DNA from: Mangrovitalea sediminis
Lineage (GTDB): Bacteria; Pseudomonadota; Gammaproteobacteria; Pseudomonadales; Oleiphilaceae
DNA length: 64,000 nt
NCBI RefSeq assembly: GCF_002514725.1
Contig: NZ_NTLB01000005.1
Location: 186,001 to 250,000 of the forward strand
Direction of reading: 5' to 3'
A program made the position numbers and the translations under genes. Positions 45,431 through 54,542 of the stretch are shown here, one piece after another (position 1 is the stretch's first letter; the number at the start of each line of letters is the position of its first letter). Below the pieces are notes generated by a model that was not told where the DNA came from, ran no database searches, and was given only the letters and a program-made list of their open reading frames with translations.

Positions 45431-46972
45431 ATGGCGTTGCGTAGTAACAACGTGGCTCATCGGGCCGCCGTCATGTTGTCGCCTTTTGTCATTATGGCTG
45501 CAATCGTTATCCTCGAGTATTCGACCGTTCAGGGAATATTCCATCGCTGGTTGATCTTCGAGGAATCCTATTCTCAGGGATTGCTGCTGTTTTTGGTGGC
45601 GATATTCCTGTTTATCCTTAAATTTCGTGAAGTGAGACCGGTCGTCGGTCTTTATCCGCGTTGGTTTATTCCGTTTTTCCTGGGGTTGGCTTTCTACGTT
45701 CTGGGCGCGGTGATGGTGATCCAAGCCTTTCAGCAGGTCATTCTCCTTCCGTTGTTATGGTGCACGCTGGCGTTGTTTTGGGGGTGGCGTCAAGCAAAGC
45801 ATTTTATTGTATCCGTCGGCGTTCTCATTTTTGCCATCAATATCTGGGAGATCATCCGGTTACCGCTACAGGTCATGGCGGTCAAGGTGAATGGTTTTGC
45901 ACTGGGACTGCTGGGTATTCATTTCTACGTCGATGATGTGTTCGTCCACCTTCCAGGGATCGGTTCTTTCGAAGTGGCTCGGGGTTGTTCTGGGCTGAAT
46001 TACTTCCTGGTGGGCCTCAGCCTCTCGTTCATCTATGGGGAACTCAACAATCTAAAGTGGCGGAACCGGCTTATTCTGGGCGCCGTGGGTGGTTGTTTGG
46101 CTTTATTAGCCAACTGGATTCGGGTGTTTGTCATTATCTATGTGGGTTATGCCTCCGACATGAAATCCCCGCTGGTTTCCAATCACACGACCTTCGGGTG
46201 GATCGTGTTCGCCATTTCCCTGGTGCCCATGTTCTGGGTGGCAAAGAAGTTGGAGCATGTCGACGGGTATCCCGGCGCATCGAAACCCCAATCAGTCAAT
46301 GACGGCGCACCAAGCAAGGCTACTGTTCTTGCAGGGGGCGTCCTTGCGATTTTTATGGTCGGATGCGCGGCCTATTTGACAAGACCACCGAGTGATACGG
46401 TATATGCAGGGGATGCGACCTATGATTTTTCGCCTGTCGATTTGGCTGAGTGGGTGCCCACGTACAGCAAGCGACTTTATGACTGGCAGCCGTCCGTGGT
46501 TAATTCAGACGCGAGTTCCCTCGGTACTTATGCAAAACTGGGTAGCGTTGCTGACAAGAACAATGCTGACCTGAGCCTTTTGGTGGCACTGGATACCTAT
46601 GATTTTCAGCGTGACGGTGCTGAGGTGATTCAGTGGGGTAACTGGATTTACGATCACAAGAAATTTGCAGTGACCCGACGCTTCGATGTCGTCACCAAAG
46701 ACGGCATTCGGCTCTCTGGCCTGGAGCTGAAGTCACGGCAATATGATAAAGATATCTACGTCGCTTACGGCTACTACGAGAATGGCCGTTGGGAGGCCGA
46801 TGAAATACAGGCCAAACTGGCTCAGCTCAAAGGTGTTCTTCGGGGAAGGAGGGATGCTACTCGGTTGGTTCTCGGTGTGACCTGCTCGTCGTGTGACGCG
46901 CCAGCGGCGTTGGCCGAGATTGGCGGCAAGATCGCTGAGCGCGTATCGGTGAATTTGGATAGGAAATATTAG
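45431..46972 (+). CDS. xrtA: Exosortase A fused to EpsI domain
   Basis: Membrane transpeptidase that cleaves PEP-CTERM tails, 513 aa, with AGGAGG 7 nt before the ATG. N-terminal exosortase with about eight helices. The catalytic residues are intact: Cys186 in EVARGCSGLNYF, Arg231 in ANWIRVFVIIYVGY and His252 in SNHTTFGWIVF. The C-terminal soluble part (about 310-513) with LAEWVPTYSKRLYDWQP and YVAYGYYENGRWEADEIQ is an EpsI/DUF3485 domain, fused in the XrtA manner. Likely acts on the PEP-CTERM protein encoded at 31.2 kb and others elsewhere. Confidence 0.95.
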   Translation: MALRSNNVAHRAAVMLSPFVIMAAIVILEYSTVQGIFHRWLIFEESYSQGLLLFLVAIFLFILKFREVRPVVGLYPRWFIPFFLGLAFYVLGAVMVIQAFQQVILLPLLWCTLALFWGWRQAKHFIVSVGVLIFAINIWEIIRLPLQVMAVKVNGFALGLLGIHFYVDDVFVHLPGIGSFEVARGCSGLNYFLVGLSLSFIYGELNNLKWRNRLILGAVGGCLALLANWIRVFVIIYVGYASDMKSPLVSNHTTFGWIVFAISLVPMFWVAKKLEHVDGYPGASKPQSVNDGAPSKATVLAGGVLAIFMVGCAAYLTRPPSDTVYAGDATYDFSPVDLAEWVPTYSKRLYDWQPSVVNSDASSLGTYAKLGSVADKNNADLSLLVALDTYDFQRDGAEVIQWGNWIYDHKKFAVTRRFDVVTKDGIRLSGLELKSRQYDKDIYVAYGYYENGRWEADEIQAKLAQLKGVLRGRRDATRLVLGVTCSSCDAPAALAEIGGKIAERVSVNLDRKY

Positions 46973-46984
46973 CCAGCGCTGCCC

Positions 46985-48028
46985 TTATTGTAGATGGAGA
47001 CCCAACAAGAAAAAGGACCTCGTGCGATGAAGGTTTGAGGCAAAGATGCCGAGGCGGGTAATGTGATGCATATTCATCTGCCGCCCCAATGGAGCTTCTT
47101 CAATTGCACGCAGTGGGATATTGAAACGGTTCAAACCGGGCTTTACCGTCAATTGAAGATTGAATCTGTCGTTATAGGCCTGTCCGTCTTCATCGTGTTT
47201 GGCGTCGTTGACTCTCAGTGTTAATCGGAGCGGCCTTTTTTCCGGGTTGTCCAGGACGACGACCAGAAAGCGGTATGCGGACCAATCATGAGGCAGGTTG
47301 TCGAGGAAGACCCCCGGATAGGCTCCCGGACGAAGGGTTGCCATTAAAGGATAGTAGCCCTTTCGTGAAAGCAGGTGCGCGGCTGTCATTGGCTCGCCCG
47401 TCCAGATGTTGGGAGATGGCGGGCGGCTGAAATCATACAGCGCCGGTAATGACTCCGCGATTCTGAGCTGCCTGGTCCCGACAACGGCGACATGAGCCAA
47501 TTCGAAGAGTATCAGGCCGCTCGCAATGGTGCGGATAATTGCCTGCCGAAAGGGAGAAGTTCCCCGACCGGTCGTAGAGGTCTGCGTCATGTGTGTGGGC
47601 AGCCAGGCGAGTATGAGCCAGCTCCCGGTAAGGTCCCGGTAGACATCCTGGATGTCCATATCGCGCCCGACAAAACCTTGGACAACTTCGATCAGCCCGC
47701 CAATGGCGATGACCGAAAGTGAAACGAATAGCCAAAGCCGCCACCCCTTAAGCGAGCGCCAGGGGCGGACAACAATCATGAGCAAGGCAAAAAACGCCGG
47801 GTGGCCCAGATTCCAGACGGCATTATAGAAATCGCAGTTATTGCACTCCGGGCCGCCCCAAAAGAACAGTGGCGTCGCGAACATAACCGCCGCCAGGGAA
47901 AAACGTCTAATCCAACAGGCATTGTTAACGATGAAGGCTGTCACCTGGTCTATCCTTCGTTCAGCAAATGATGATGTTGCGATGACAGTGGGGGGCGAAT
48001 GACGGCGGTATCTCAATGGGATTCTCAT
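46985..48028 (-). CDS. VanZ-like membrane protein with extracellular C-terminal domain
   Basis: 347 aa on the minus strand inside the plus-strand locus. Residues about 35-200 hold five membrane helices with a VanZ-like pattern (NLGHPAFFALLMIVV, AIGGLIEVVQGFVGRDMDIQDVYRDLTGS, the last motif strong). Residues about 215-347 form a soluble beta-rich region (YPGVFLDNLPHDWSAYRFLVV, RLTLRVNDAKHDEDGQAY) that recalls carbohydrate-binding modules such as CIA30. VanZ-like proteins often accompany XrtA genes. Its role is unknown. Confidence 0.8.
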   Translation of the reverse strand: MRIPLRYRRHSPPTVIATSSFAERRIDQVTAFIVNNACWIRRFSLAAVMFATPLFFWGGPECNNCDFYNAVWNLGHPAFFALLMIVVRPWRSLKGWRLWLFVSLSVIAIGGLIEVVQGFVGRDMDIQDVYRDLTGSWLILAWLPTHMTQTSTTGRGTSPFRQAIIRTIASGLILFELAHVAVVGTRQLRIAESLPALYDFSRPPSPNIWTGEPMTAAHLLSRKGYYPLMATLRPGAYPGVFLDNLPHDWSAYRFLVVVLDNPEKRPLRLTLRVNDAKHDEDGQAYNDRFNLQLTVKPGLNRFNIPLRAIEEAPLGRQMNMHHITRLGIFASNLHRTRSFFLLGLHLQ

Positions 48029-48118
48029 TTCGAGGAATCGAGTGCGAAATGGGTTTCGCTAACAGTGTCATATATCGCATGTTAATATCCACCGCTGAAA
48101 ATGTGCAGGGAAGTGAGC

Positions 48119-49111
48119 ATGTTTGATAACCGGCGCTATATAACGCCACCTCAAGATCTAAAGCCACAACTGATTGTCGTTATCGATACTGAGGAAGAGT
48201 TCGATTGGAATGCCGAACCGGACTCCAAAGCGACGGGCGTGTCTGCCATGGCCCATATCGACCGGGTGCAGTCGATTTTTGATGAATATGGCATTGTTCC
48301 CTGTTACGTGGTGGATTATCCCATTGCCAGCCAGTCGTCATCGGTGGAAGTGCTCAAAACGATTCATGCGCAGGGGCGTTGTGAAATTGGTGCACACTTG
48401 CACCCTTGGGTGAGTCCCCCTGTTGAAGAGACCCTGTCCCGGGCCAACATGTACCCAGGGAATCTGCCGGCTGCACTGGAGAAAGAGAAACTTCGGCAGT
48501 TACGCGACACGATAGAAACGTCCTTTGGAAAAGCGCCTTCAATCTATAAAGCAGGCCGCTACGGCTTTGGCTCCAACACAGCGACTATACTTCGAGAGCT
48601 GGGGTTCAACATCGATCTGTCGGTTTGCCCCCCGCTGGATTCGCGAGGCGATGGCGGGCCTGATTACCGGCGCTTCGACGCGCGCCCGTTCTGGTTCGGT
48701 CCATCCCAGGACATTCTTGAAATTCCCGTCACGGGCGGTTTTGTCGGCTGGGCGCATCGCTTCGCGCTCCCGTTGTTCGGATTGGCCAGCCGCCTGCGCC
48801 GGCTGCGCGCGCCAGGTATTCTGGCTCGTTTGGGCGCAGTGGATCGACTGATGCTTTCCCCGGAAGGTTTTTCTCCGGCCGAGCACATCAAACTGACGCA
48901 GTTTTTACTGTCTCAAGGGGTGCGAACTTTCACGTGGAGTTTCCACAGCCCCAGCGTCGTGCCCGGTCATACCGATTACGTGCAGAACGATCAACAGTTA
49001 ACGCAGTTCCTCGCATCGTTCCGCCAATATTTCGATTTCTTCTTTAATCAGTTGGGCGGGCAGGCCACGACACCTACCCGGCTACGCACGCTAATGGAGC
49101 AACAGACATGA
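48119..49111 (+). CDS. Second polysaccharide deacetylase-like protein
   Basis: 330 aa from ATG 48119. Divergent NodB-fold enzyme: LIVVIDTEEEFDWNA has the metal Asp, CEIGAHLHPWVSP the His-x-His. AGRYGFGSNTATILRELGFN and TWSFHSPSVVPGHTDYV follow. These WalW-like proteins differ from the classical deacetylase at 44.5 kb. The overlap of its stop with the carbamoyltransferase start (ATGA) indicates a shared operon. The substrate is unknown. Confidence 0.85.
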   Translation: MFDNRRYITPPQDLKPQLIVVIDTEEEFDWNAEPDSKATGVSAMAHIDRVQSIFDEYGIVPCYVVDYPIASQSSSVEVLKTIHAQGRCEIGAHLHPWVSPPVEETLSRANMYPGNLPAALEKEKLRQLRDTIETSFGKAPSIYKAGRYGFGSNTATILRELGFNIDLSVCPPLDSRGDGGPDYRRFDARPFWFGPSQDILEIPVTGGFVGWAHRFALPLFGLASRLRRLRAPGILARLGAVDRLMLSPEGFSPAEHIKLTQFLLSQGVRTFTWSFHSPSVVPGHTDYVQNDQQLTQFLASFRQYFDFFFNQLGGQATTPTRLRTLMEQQT

Positions 49112-50934
49112 AAGTGCTAGGCATTTCACCGCTGGACAAGGATGCAACGGTTTCGGTGGTAGAGGATGGCCAGATCCTTTTTGCCGCGGGCGAAGAACGG
49201 TTTTCCCGGCAAAAGCAACAGGACGGATTTCCCCGCCTGGCACTGGAGCGGGCGCTTAAGGATACCGGTCTGAGCATGAGCGATTTTGACCTGGTCTGCT
49301 ATCCGTTCCTGACCTGGGAAAACGAACAAAAGCTGTATACCAAGAATCTCGAAGACGAAAAGGCCTTCATTAAATCGTTTCAGCCCCGCGATCTGAATGA
49401 GCAGATAAAGATTGCCCAAAGCAAGGTGCCGGATCGTCGCGAGGGTATCCATGGTCTTGAGCACCCCAATGCGATCATGGAAAAGGGCTTTCTTCACAAC
49501 TCGTACTACAACATGGCGGGTACCCAACGGCTGGCCTCTAACAATGCGGCATTGAAAGGTTCGCGTCAGTGGGCCGAAGGTGCGACAGAGTCCTTCCGCA
49601 ATTATGAGCAGATATTGAATGATGGCTTGAAGGAGGCCGGGTGGTCCGGCGCCGTCAAGCGAATGGATCATCACCTGTCCCATGCCGCCAATGCCTATTT
49701 GTGTAGTGGTTATGAGCGAGCTCTTTGCGTCACCCTTGATGGTTATGGCTCTGGACTGGCCGGTTCAGTCAGTGAGGCAAGGGACGGGAAGATCCATCGC
49801 CTTCACGGGATTCCTTTCCCCAACTCTCTGGGCACGCTCTACGAACATGTCACCTCCAGTCTCGGCTTCAAGCCCAGCCGGCATGAAGGCAAGATCGTAG
49901 GGCTGGCCTCCTACGGCGACCCCAACATCCTGGGCGATATCCTGCTTTCCCGTATCGAACAGGAGCCCGGGAATTTCCGGATTTACGAAGCGAACAACGT
50001 GTTCTTTAGCCGGTATCTGGCCTCCAAATTCCCCAAAATCGATGTGGCCGCGGCCTACCAGTATGTGTTGGAGAAGGTCGCAACGGATTACGTGCGCTAT
50101 TGGGTACAGAAAACGGGTATCGATACCATTGTGTTGTCTGGCGGTGTCGCGGCGAACGTTAAACTCAATCAACGTATTTTTGAAATTGAAGGCGTCAACC
50201 AGATCTTTGTGTACCCGAATATGGGCGATGGTGGCTGTGGCAGCGGCGCTGCGCTCTACCACGCCTGGCCTGGCGGTGTGAAAGAGACCATCCAGAACGC
50301 TTATCTGGGGCCGGAATATTCGGAAGGCGAAATCGAGAAAGCCTTGGCGGCGGAAAACCTGACGTATACCCGACCCAACAATCTGGCAGCGGAAGTCGCC
50401 GCACTGATTCATAGCGGGCAAGTCGTCGCTCGCTTTGATGGCAGGATGGAATACGGTCCCCGTGCATTGGGTAATCGCTCGATTATGTATCACGCACGGG
50501 AGCCCGAGGTGAACCAGTGGCTCAACAAGCGTTTGGGGCGAACAGAATTTATGCCTTTTGCTCCGGTCACCCTCTATGAGGCGAGAGAACGCTGCTATCA
50601 CAACATCAAGGGCGCTGAGCATGCGGCCGAATTTATGACCATTACCTTCGACTGTACAGATTTCATGCGGCAGAACTGTCCTGCTGCGGTGCATGTCGAC
50701 GGGACGGCCCGTCCCCAGCTCATTCGCCGCGAGGTGAATCCGGGCTACTACGACATTCTGGTGGAGTACGAGAAGCTCAGCGGCATTCCAAGCCTGATCA
50801 ATACCAGCTTCAATATGCATGAAGAGCCCATCGTCAACTCGCCGGAGGACGCGATACGTGCTTTCCTGCAGGGTTCTCTGGATTATCTGGCAATAGGACC
50901 TTTCCTCGTTAAACAGCCTAATCCGGCTCACTGA
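49108..50934 (+). CDS. NodU/CmcH-family carbamoyltransferase
   Basis: 608 aa. O-carbamoyltransferase transferring carbamoyl from carbamoyl phosphate onto a sugar hydroxyl, as NodU does on Nod factors. The N-terminal domain (about 1-360) has the fold with MKVLGISPLDKDATVSVVED, MDHHLSHAANAYLCSGYERA and GGVAANVKLNQRIF; the C-terminal domain has RFDGRMEYGPRALGNRSI, IMYHAREPEVNQWLNKRLGR and SLINTSFNMHEEPIVNSPED. Full length. Its acceptor here is probably the exopolysaccharide or lipid-linked repeat, inferred from location. Confidence 0.94.
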   Translation: MKVLGISPLDKDATVSVVEDGQILFAAGEERFSRQKQQDGFPRLALERALKDTGLSMSDFDLVCYPFLTWENEQKLYTKNLEDEKAFIKSFQPRDLNEQIKIAQSKVPDRREGIHGLEHPNAIMEKGFLHNSYYNMAGTQRLASNNAALKGSRQWAEGATESFRNYEQILNDGLKEAGWSGAVKRMDHHLSHAANAYLCSGYERALCVTLDGYGSGLAGSVSEARDGKIHRLHGIPFPNSLGTLYEHVTSSLGFKPSRHEGKIVGLASYGDPNILGDILLSRIEQEPGNFRIYEANNVFFSRYLASKFPKIDVAAAYQYVLEKVATDYVRYWVQKTGIDTIVLSGGVAANVKLNQRIFEIEGVNQIFVYPNMGDGGCGSGAALYHAWPGGVKETIQNAYLGPEYSEGEIEKALAAENLTYTRPNNLAAEVAALIHSGQVVARFDGRMEYGPRALGNRSIMYHAREPEVNQWLNKRLGRTEFMPFAPVTLYEARERCYHNIKGAEHAAEFMTITFDCTDFMRQNCPAAVHVDGTARPQLIRREVNPGYYDILVEYEKLSGIPSLINTSFNMHEEPIVNSPEDAIRAFLQGSLDYLAIGPFLVKQPNPAH

Positions 50935-50958
50935 TACCCGGCAAAAAGGATTGCGCAT

Positions 50959-52086
50959 ATGGGGGCCGGCGAACTGACGGTGACATGCAGTGGCCTTGAC
51001 GATATTCCCACGCTGGAAGCGGAATGGCGTGAGCTGGAAAGCCGCGCCCATCCCACGGTGTTTTTATCGTGGCAATGGCTGGGGCCCTGGTTGCAGGTCT
51101 ATCGCCCCGCGGCGAAGGTTTTACGCGTCCGCGATGGCAATCGCTTAATCGGTATGGGCTTGGTGGTTGAAACCGAAGAGGTCCGCCATGGGGTGCTCCG
51201 TTCGCGGTGCTTGCGGCTGCACCAGACGGGAGAGCGGGCGCTCGATCAAATCTGGATCGAATACAACGGTTTTCTGGCGGAGCAAGGGGCCCAGCGTCAA
51301 GTGGTGAATGCGTGCCTGGATTACCTCTGTCATGAAATGACCCAATGGGACGAATTTGTCGTCGGCGCGATAGAGGTGGAGGAGGCGAATCGATATGCGG
51401 CCATTACTGGCCTGCATGCACATGTGCGTTGGGATGCACCCTGTTATGGCGTCGATCTCGATGCGTTGCGCCAGTCCGGAAAAACCTACCTGAGCGAGCT
51501 GTCCCGGAATACGCGTTATCAGATTCGCCGCTCACAACGTCTTTATGAGGAACGCGGACCGCTACGCCTGATCCGGCCGGATTCGCTGGAGGAGGCGCTG
51601 GCGGTCTTCGACGGTATAGGGCCGCTGCACCTGAAGCGATGGGGCAGTGGACCGGACGAAAGTGGGTTCGCAAACCCTGACTTCGTGCGCTTCCACCGAG
51701 CGATGATCGAACAGCAATGGCCTCACGGTGGCGTGGACCTGGTGCGCGTCGTCGCCGGTGATGAGGATATTGCCGCCTTCTACAACCTCCTCTATGAGAA
51801 GGTCGTGTATTTCTATCTGGGTGGGATGACGCAGGAGGACGACAACCGCTTCCACCCCGGTTTGCTGGGGCACTCACTCTGTATCGAAGACTACCGGCAT
51901 CACGGGTTCACCTACTACGACTTTATGGGTGGCGATGAACGCTACAAGGCCAATCTCGGTCATTTGCACCGCCATCTGGTGCAAGTGTCACTGCAGCGGG
52001 ACCGTCTCAAGCTGAAAATTGAAGATGCCGCCAGGCGAGCCCGAAATCGATGGCTGGGTGGGGTAAAGGCGGGCCCTGAATCATGA
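50959..52086 (+). CDS. GNAT/CelD-like acyltransferase
   Basis: 375 aa. Acyl-CoA or aminoacyl transferase of the BioF2/CelD-like GNAT superfamily. WRELESRAHPTVFLSWQWLG (about 22-41), LSELSRNTRYQIRRSQRLYE (about 180-199, the lysine/arginine-rich Fem-like patch) and YDFMGGDERYKANLGH near the C-terminus. Overlaps the next gene by 4 bp. Possibly N-acylates an amino sugar of the polysaccharide. Substrate not known. Confidence 0.83.
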   Translation: MGAGELTVTCSGLDDIPTLEAEWRELESRAHPTVFLSWQWLGPWLQVYRPAAKVLRVRDGNRLIGMGLVVETEEVRHGVLRSRCLRLHQTGERALDQIWIEYNGFLAEQGAQRQVVNACLDYLCHEMTQWDEFVVGAIEVEEANRYAAITGLHAHVRWDAPCYGVDLDALRQSGKTYLSELSRNTRYQIRRSQRLYEERGPLRLIRPDSLEEALAVFDGIGPLHLKRWGSGPDESGFANPDFVRFHRAMIEQQWPHGGVDLVRVVAGDEDIAAFYNLLYEKVVYFYLGGMTQEDDNRFHPGLLGHSLCIEDYRHHGFTYYDFMGGDERYKANLGHLHRHLVQVSLQRDRLKLKIEDAARRARNRWLGGVKAGPES

Positions 52087-53213
52087 TAGGGGAAGCGCTC
52101 GACAGGAAGGATGAGGACCTTCATTCAAAAGCCGGTAAATTGATAGAGACCCGTTGCCTGAGGCTGGACGCCGTCGACAGTGATGCCTACGACCGATATG
52201 TCCAGTCCCATGAAGGTGCTTCACCTTACCATTACTCGGCCTGGCTGAAGGCTGTCGAGGCGGCATACGGCCATCAGGCCTGGATCATCCTGGCCGAACG
52301 CGAGGGCATCGTCTGTGGGGTATTGCCCTTCGTTTACGTCAAGCCTCCCTTGGGAAGCGGTTCACTTGTGTCGCTACCGTTTTGCGATATAGGCGGCATT
52401 CTTGCCGATGATGAATCCGTTGAGGCGTCGTTGAGGCTCGCTGGCGGCCATTTGGCTCAGCAACTCGGTTTATCCGAGGCCCAGTTGCGGACAACCGGAA
52501 GCTCGATGGATGACGATCCTGACAGTGAGACGGTGGCGCAGGCTCCGAAAGTCAGCATGCGCTGCGAATTACCGGAAAGCAGTGAGGCGCTGTTCAAAAG
52601 CTATAAGCCGAAGTTGCGCAGTCAGATTCGAAAAGCGGAAAAGAATGGCCTCTCGGCGACGGTGAGCTGCACGCCAGAGGCGGTAAAGGCGTTTTATCCG
52701 GTTTTTGCCGCAAATATGAGGCGGCTGGGCTCTCCCACACATAGCCTGGCGTGGTTTCTAGCGCTACAAGCGGCTTATGGCCCAGACATGGTGATTGGCC
52801 TGGTTTTCTCGGGCGAAACCGTTGTAGGGGGCGGCGTGGTGTTGCGTCGCGGGGACCTTGCGAGTATTCCCTGGGCGTCCACCCTGGCTGAGTACAATCG
52901 TCTGGCCCCAAACATGCTCCTGTATTGGACCTTACTGAGTTACCTGAGTGATAACGGTTGCCGGGTCTTTGATTTTGGCCGTTCATCGTTGGGCGAGGGG
53001 ACTTACCGGTTTAAACAGCAGTGGGGGGCAAAGCCCTACACATTGCAGTGGGATAAGCTTACGTCCGCAGGGGACATCCTACCGACGACGACCACGACGC
53101 CGTCCCGGCAAGCCCGGCAAATAAGGGCATGGATAGAATGGTTGTGGCAGCGATTACCGCTGGCATTGGCCAATCACCTAGGACCTCGTATTCGAAAATA
53201 TATCACCCTATGA
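52083..53213 (+). CDS. FemAB-related XrtA/PEP-CTERM-associated protein
   Basis: 376 aa. Fem/GNAT-type protein typical of XrtA loci, from memory the TIGR03019-type family. YDRYVQSHEGASPYHYSAWL, LGSGSLVSLPFCDIGGILAD, SYKPKLRSQIRKAEKNGLSA and the C-terminal NGCRVFDFGRSSLGEGTYRF with KQQWGAKPY. Overlaps the neighbours at both ends (ATGA). With the preceding gene it makes a tandem of two diverged acyl/aminoacyl-type transferases. Confidence 0.9.
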   Translation: MIGEALDRKDEDLHSKAGKLIETRCLRLDAVDSDAYDRYVQSHEGASPYHYSAWLKAVEAAYGHQAWIILAEREGIVCGVLPFVYVKPPLGSGSLVSLPFCDIGGILADDESVEASLRLAGGHLAQQLGLSEAQLRTTGSSMDDDPDSETVAQAPKVSMRCELPESSEALFKSYKPKLRSQIRKAEKNGLSATVSCTPEAVKAFYPVFAANMRRLGSPTHSLAWFLALQAAYGPDMVIGLVFSGETVVGGGVVLRRGDLASIPWASTLAEYNRLAPNMLLYWTLLSYLSDNGCRVFDFGRSSLGEGTYRFKQQWGAKPYTLQWDKLTSAGDILPTTTTTPSRQARQIRAWIEWLWQRLPLALANHLGPRIRKYITL

Positions 53214-54481
53214 CCGAAATCCTGACTTCCCTCACGATGCTTTGTCTGTTGGTGCCCGTCTATGTCTATTTCGGCTATCCGGTGCTGCTGTGGACATTGA
53301 CGCTTTGGCGCCCGCGACGTACCCACCGGGTTGGGCTGATCGAGCCGTCGGTCTCGCTCATCGTGTCCTGTTATAACGAAGCCGGCGTTATCCGCGAAAA
53401 GCTGGATAACGCGAGTGCGCTTGATTACCCCTCCGAAAAACTGGAGATCATCGTCGTTTCTGATGGTTCGGACGATGGGACGGACGATATCGTCAAGGAA
53501 TATGCCGCTCAGGGCGTAAGACTGATTCGCCAGGAAGGGCGTCTCGGTAAAACCATGGGATTGAACCTGGCCCTTGAGGCGGCAACCGGCGAGATTGTTG
53601 TGTTCAGTGATGCCAATGCGATGTATGCCGCCGATGCCCTCCGGATGTTGGTGCGTAATTTCGCGGATGAGGGGGTTGGGTATGTCGTCGGTGCCGCGCT
53701 CTATACCGATGGCCGTGAAGGTGCTAGCGCACAAAATGAAAACCTTTATTGGCGTTACGAGCTTGCCATCAAATCGATGGAATCTAGGCTCCACTCTGTC
53801 GTGGGCGGTGATGGTGCGATATACGCAATCCGCCGCGAGTTATGGGAGCCATTGCAACAACGGGATATCAACGATTTCGTCAATCCGTTGCAGATCGTAG
53901 CGAAGGGCTACCGGGGAATATTCGAGCCGGAGGCAAAGTGTTTCGAGGAAACGGCTGGCAGCTTCGACAAGGAGATCGCGCGTAAGGAGCGTATCGTTAA
54001 TCGAAGTATCCGGGGCTTGATGCGGGTGAAGTCGGTGATGAATCCGCTGACCGTAGGTATTTTCGCGGTTGAGGTGATTTCACACAAATTGTTGCGTTGG
54101 CTGATACCGCTCTTTCTCCTGGTCGGTGTCGGCGGGAGCACGCTTTTGGCCGCCAGGGCCCTGTGGCCATTTCAAGTTATCACCGCCGGAGCCCTTGTCC
54201 TGACGGTGTTGGCTTTTCAGGGGCAGCGTGCTGGCGATAAGCAGGATTTACCCGTCTGGATTTCCGTGCCTTATTATTTCGTTATGGTAAACCTTTATGC
54301 GGTAAAGGGTATTGCCAAGGCAGCCAGAGGCGAAACGCAGGTGACTTGGAGCAGTGCTCGACCGGTGTCCCATGGGGGCCTAATGATCGATAACAACGGT
54401 TCTCGGGAAAGCGTTAACCGCTGGTGGCTGCTCCTCATATTGTTTTTTGTGTTGGGGCTGGGGATTGGCTATGTTTGTTAA
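53210..54481 (+). CDS. Membrane family-2 glycosyltransferase
   Basis: 423 aa from ATG 53210. Cellulose-synthase-like GT2: an N-terminal helix (about 5-28), GT domain with PSVSLIVSCYNEAGVI (UDP-binding), DGSDDGTDDIVKEY, VVFSDANAMY (DxN in place of DxD) and GDGAIYAIRR, then three helices at about 290-370 and one C-terminal helix. Forms bonds in the repeat unit or main chain. It overlaps the FemAB gene by 4 bp. Confidence 0.92.
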   Translation: MTEILTSLTMLCLLVPVYVYFGYPVLLWTLTLWRPRRTHRVGLIEPSVSLIVSCYNEAGVIREKLDNASALDYPSEKLEIIVVSDGSDDGTDDIVKEYAAQGVRLIRQEGRLGKTMGLNLALEAATGEIVVFSDANAMYAADALRMLVRNFADEGVGYVVGAALYTDGREGASAQNENLYWRYELAIKSMESRLHSVVGGDGAIYAIRRELWEPLQQRDINDFVNPLQIVAKGYRGIFEPEAKCFEETAGSFDKEIARKERIVNRSIRGLMRVKSVMNPLTVGIFAVEVISHKLLRWLIPLFLLVGVGGSTLLAARALWPFQVITAGALVLTVLAFQGQRAGDKQDLPVWISVPYYFVMVNLYAVKGIAKAARGETQVTWSSARPVSHGGLMIDNNGSRESVNRWWLLLILFFVLGLGIGYVC

Positions 54482-54542
54482 AGCCTTCAATAGGATAAAT
54501 ATATTGTGCAAGCAATAATGCCTAATAAGGGGAGACTGTAAA

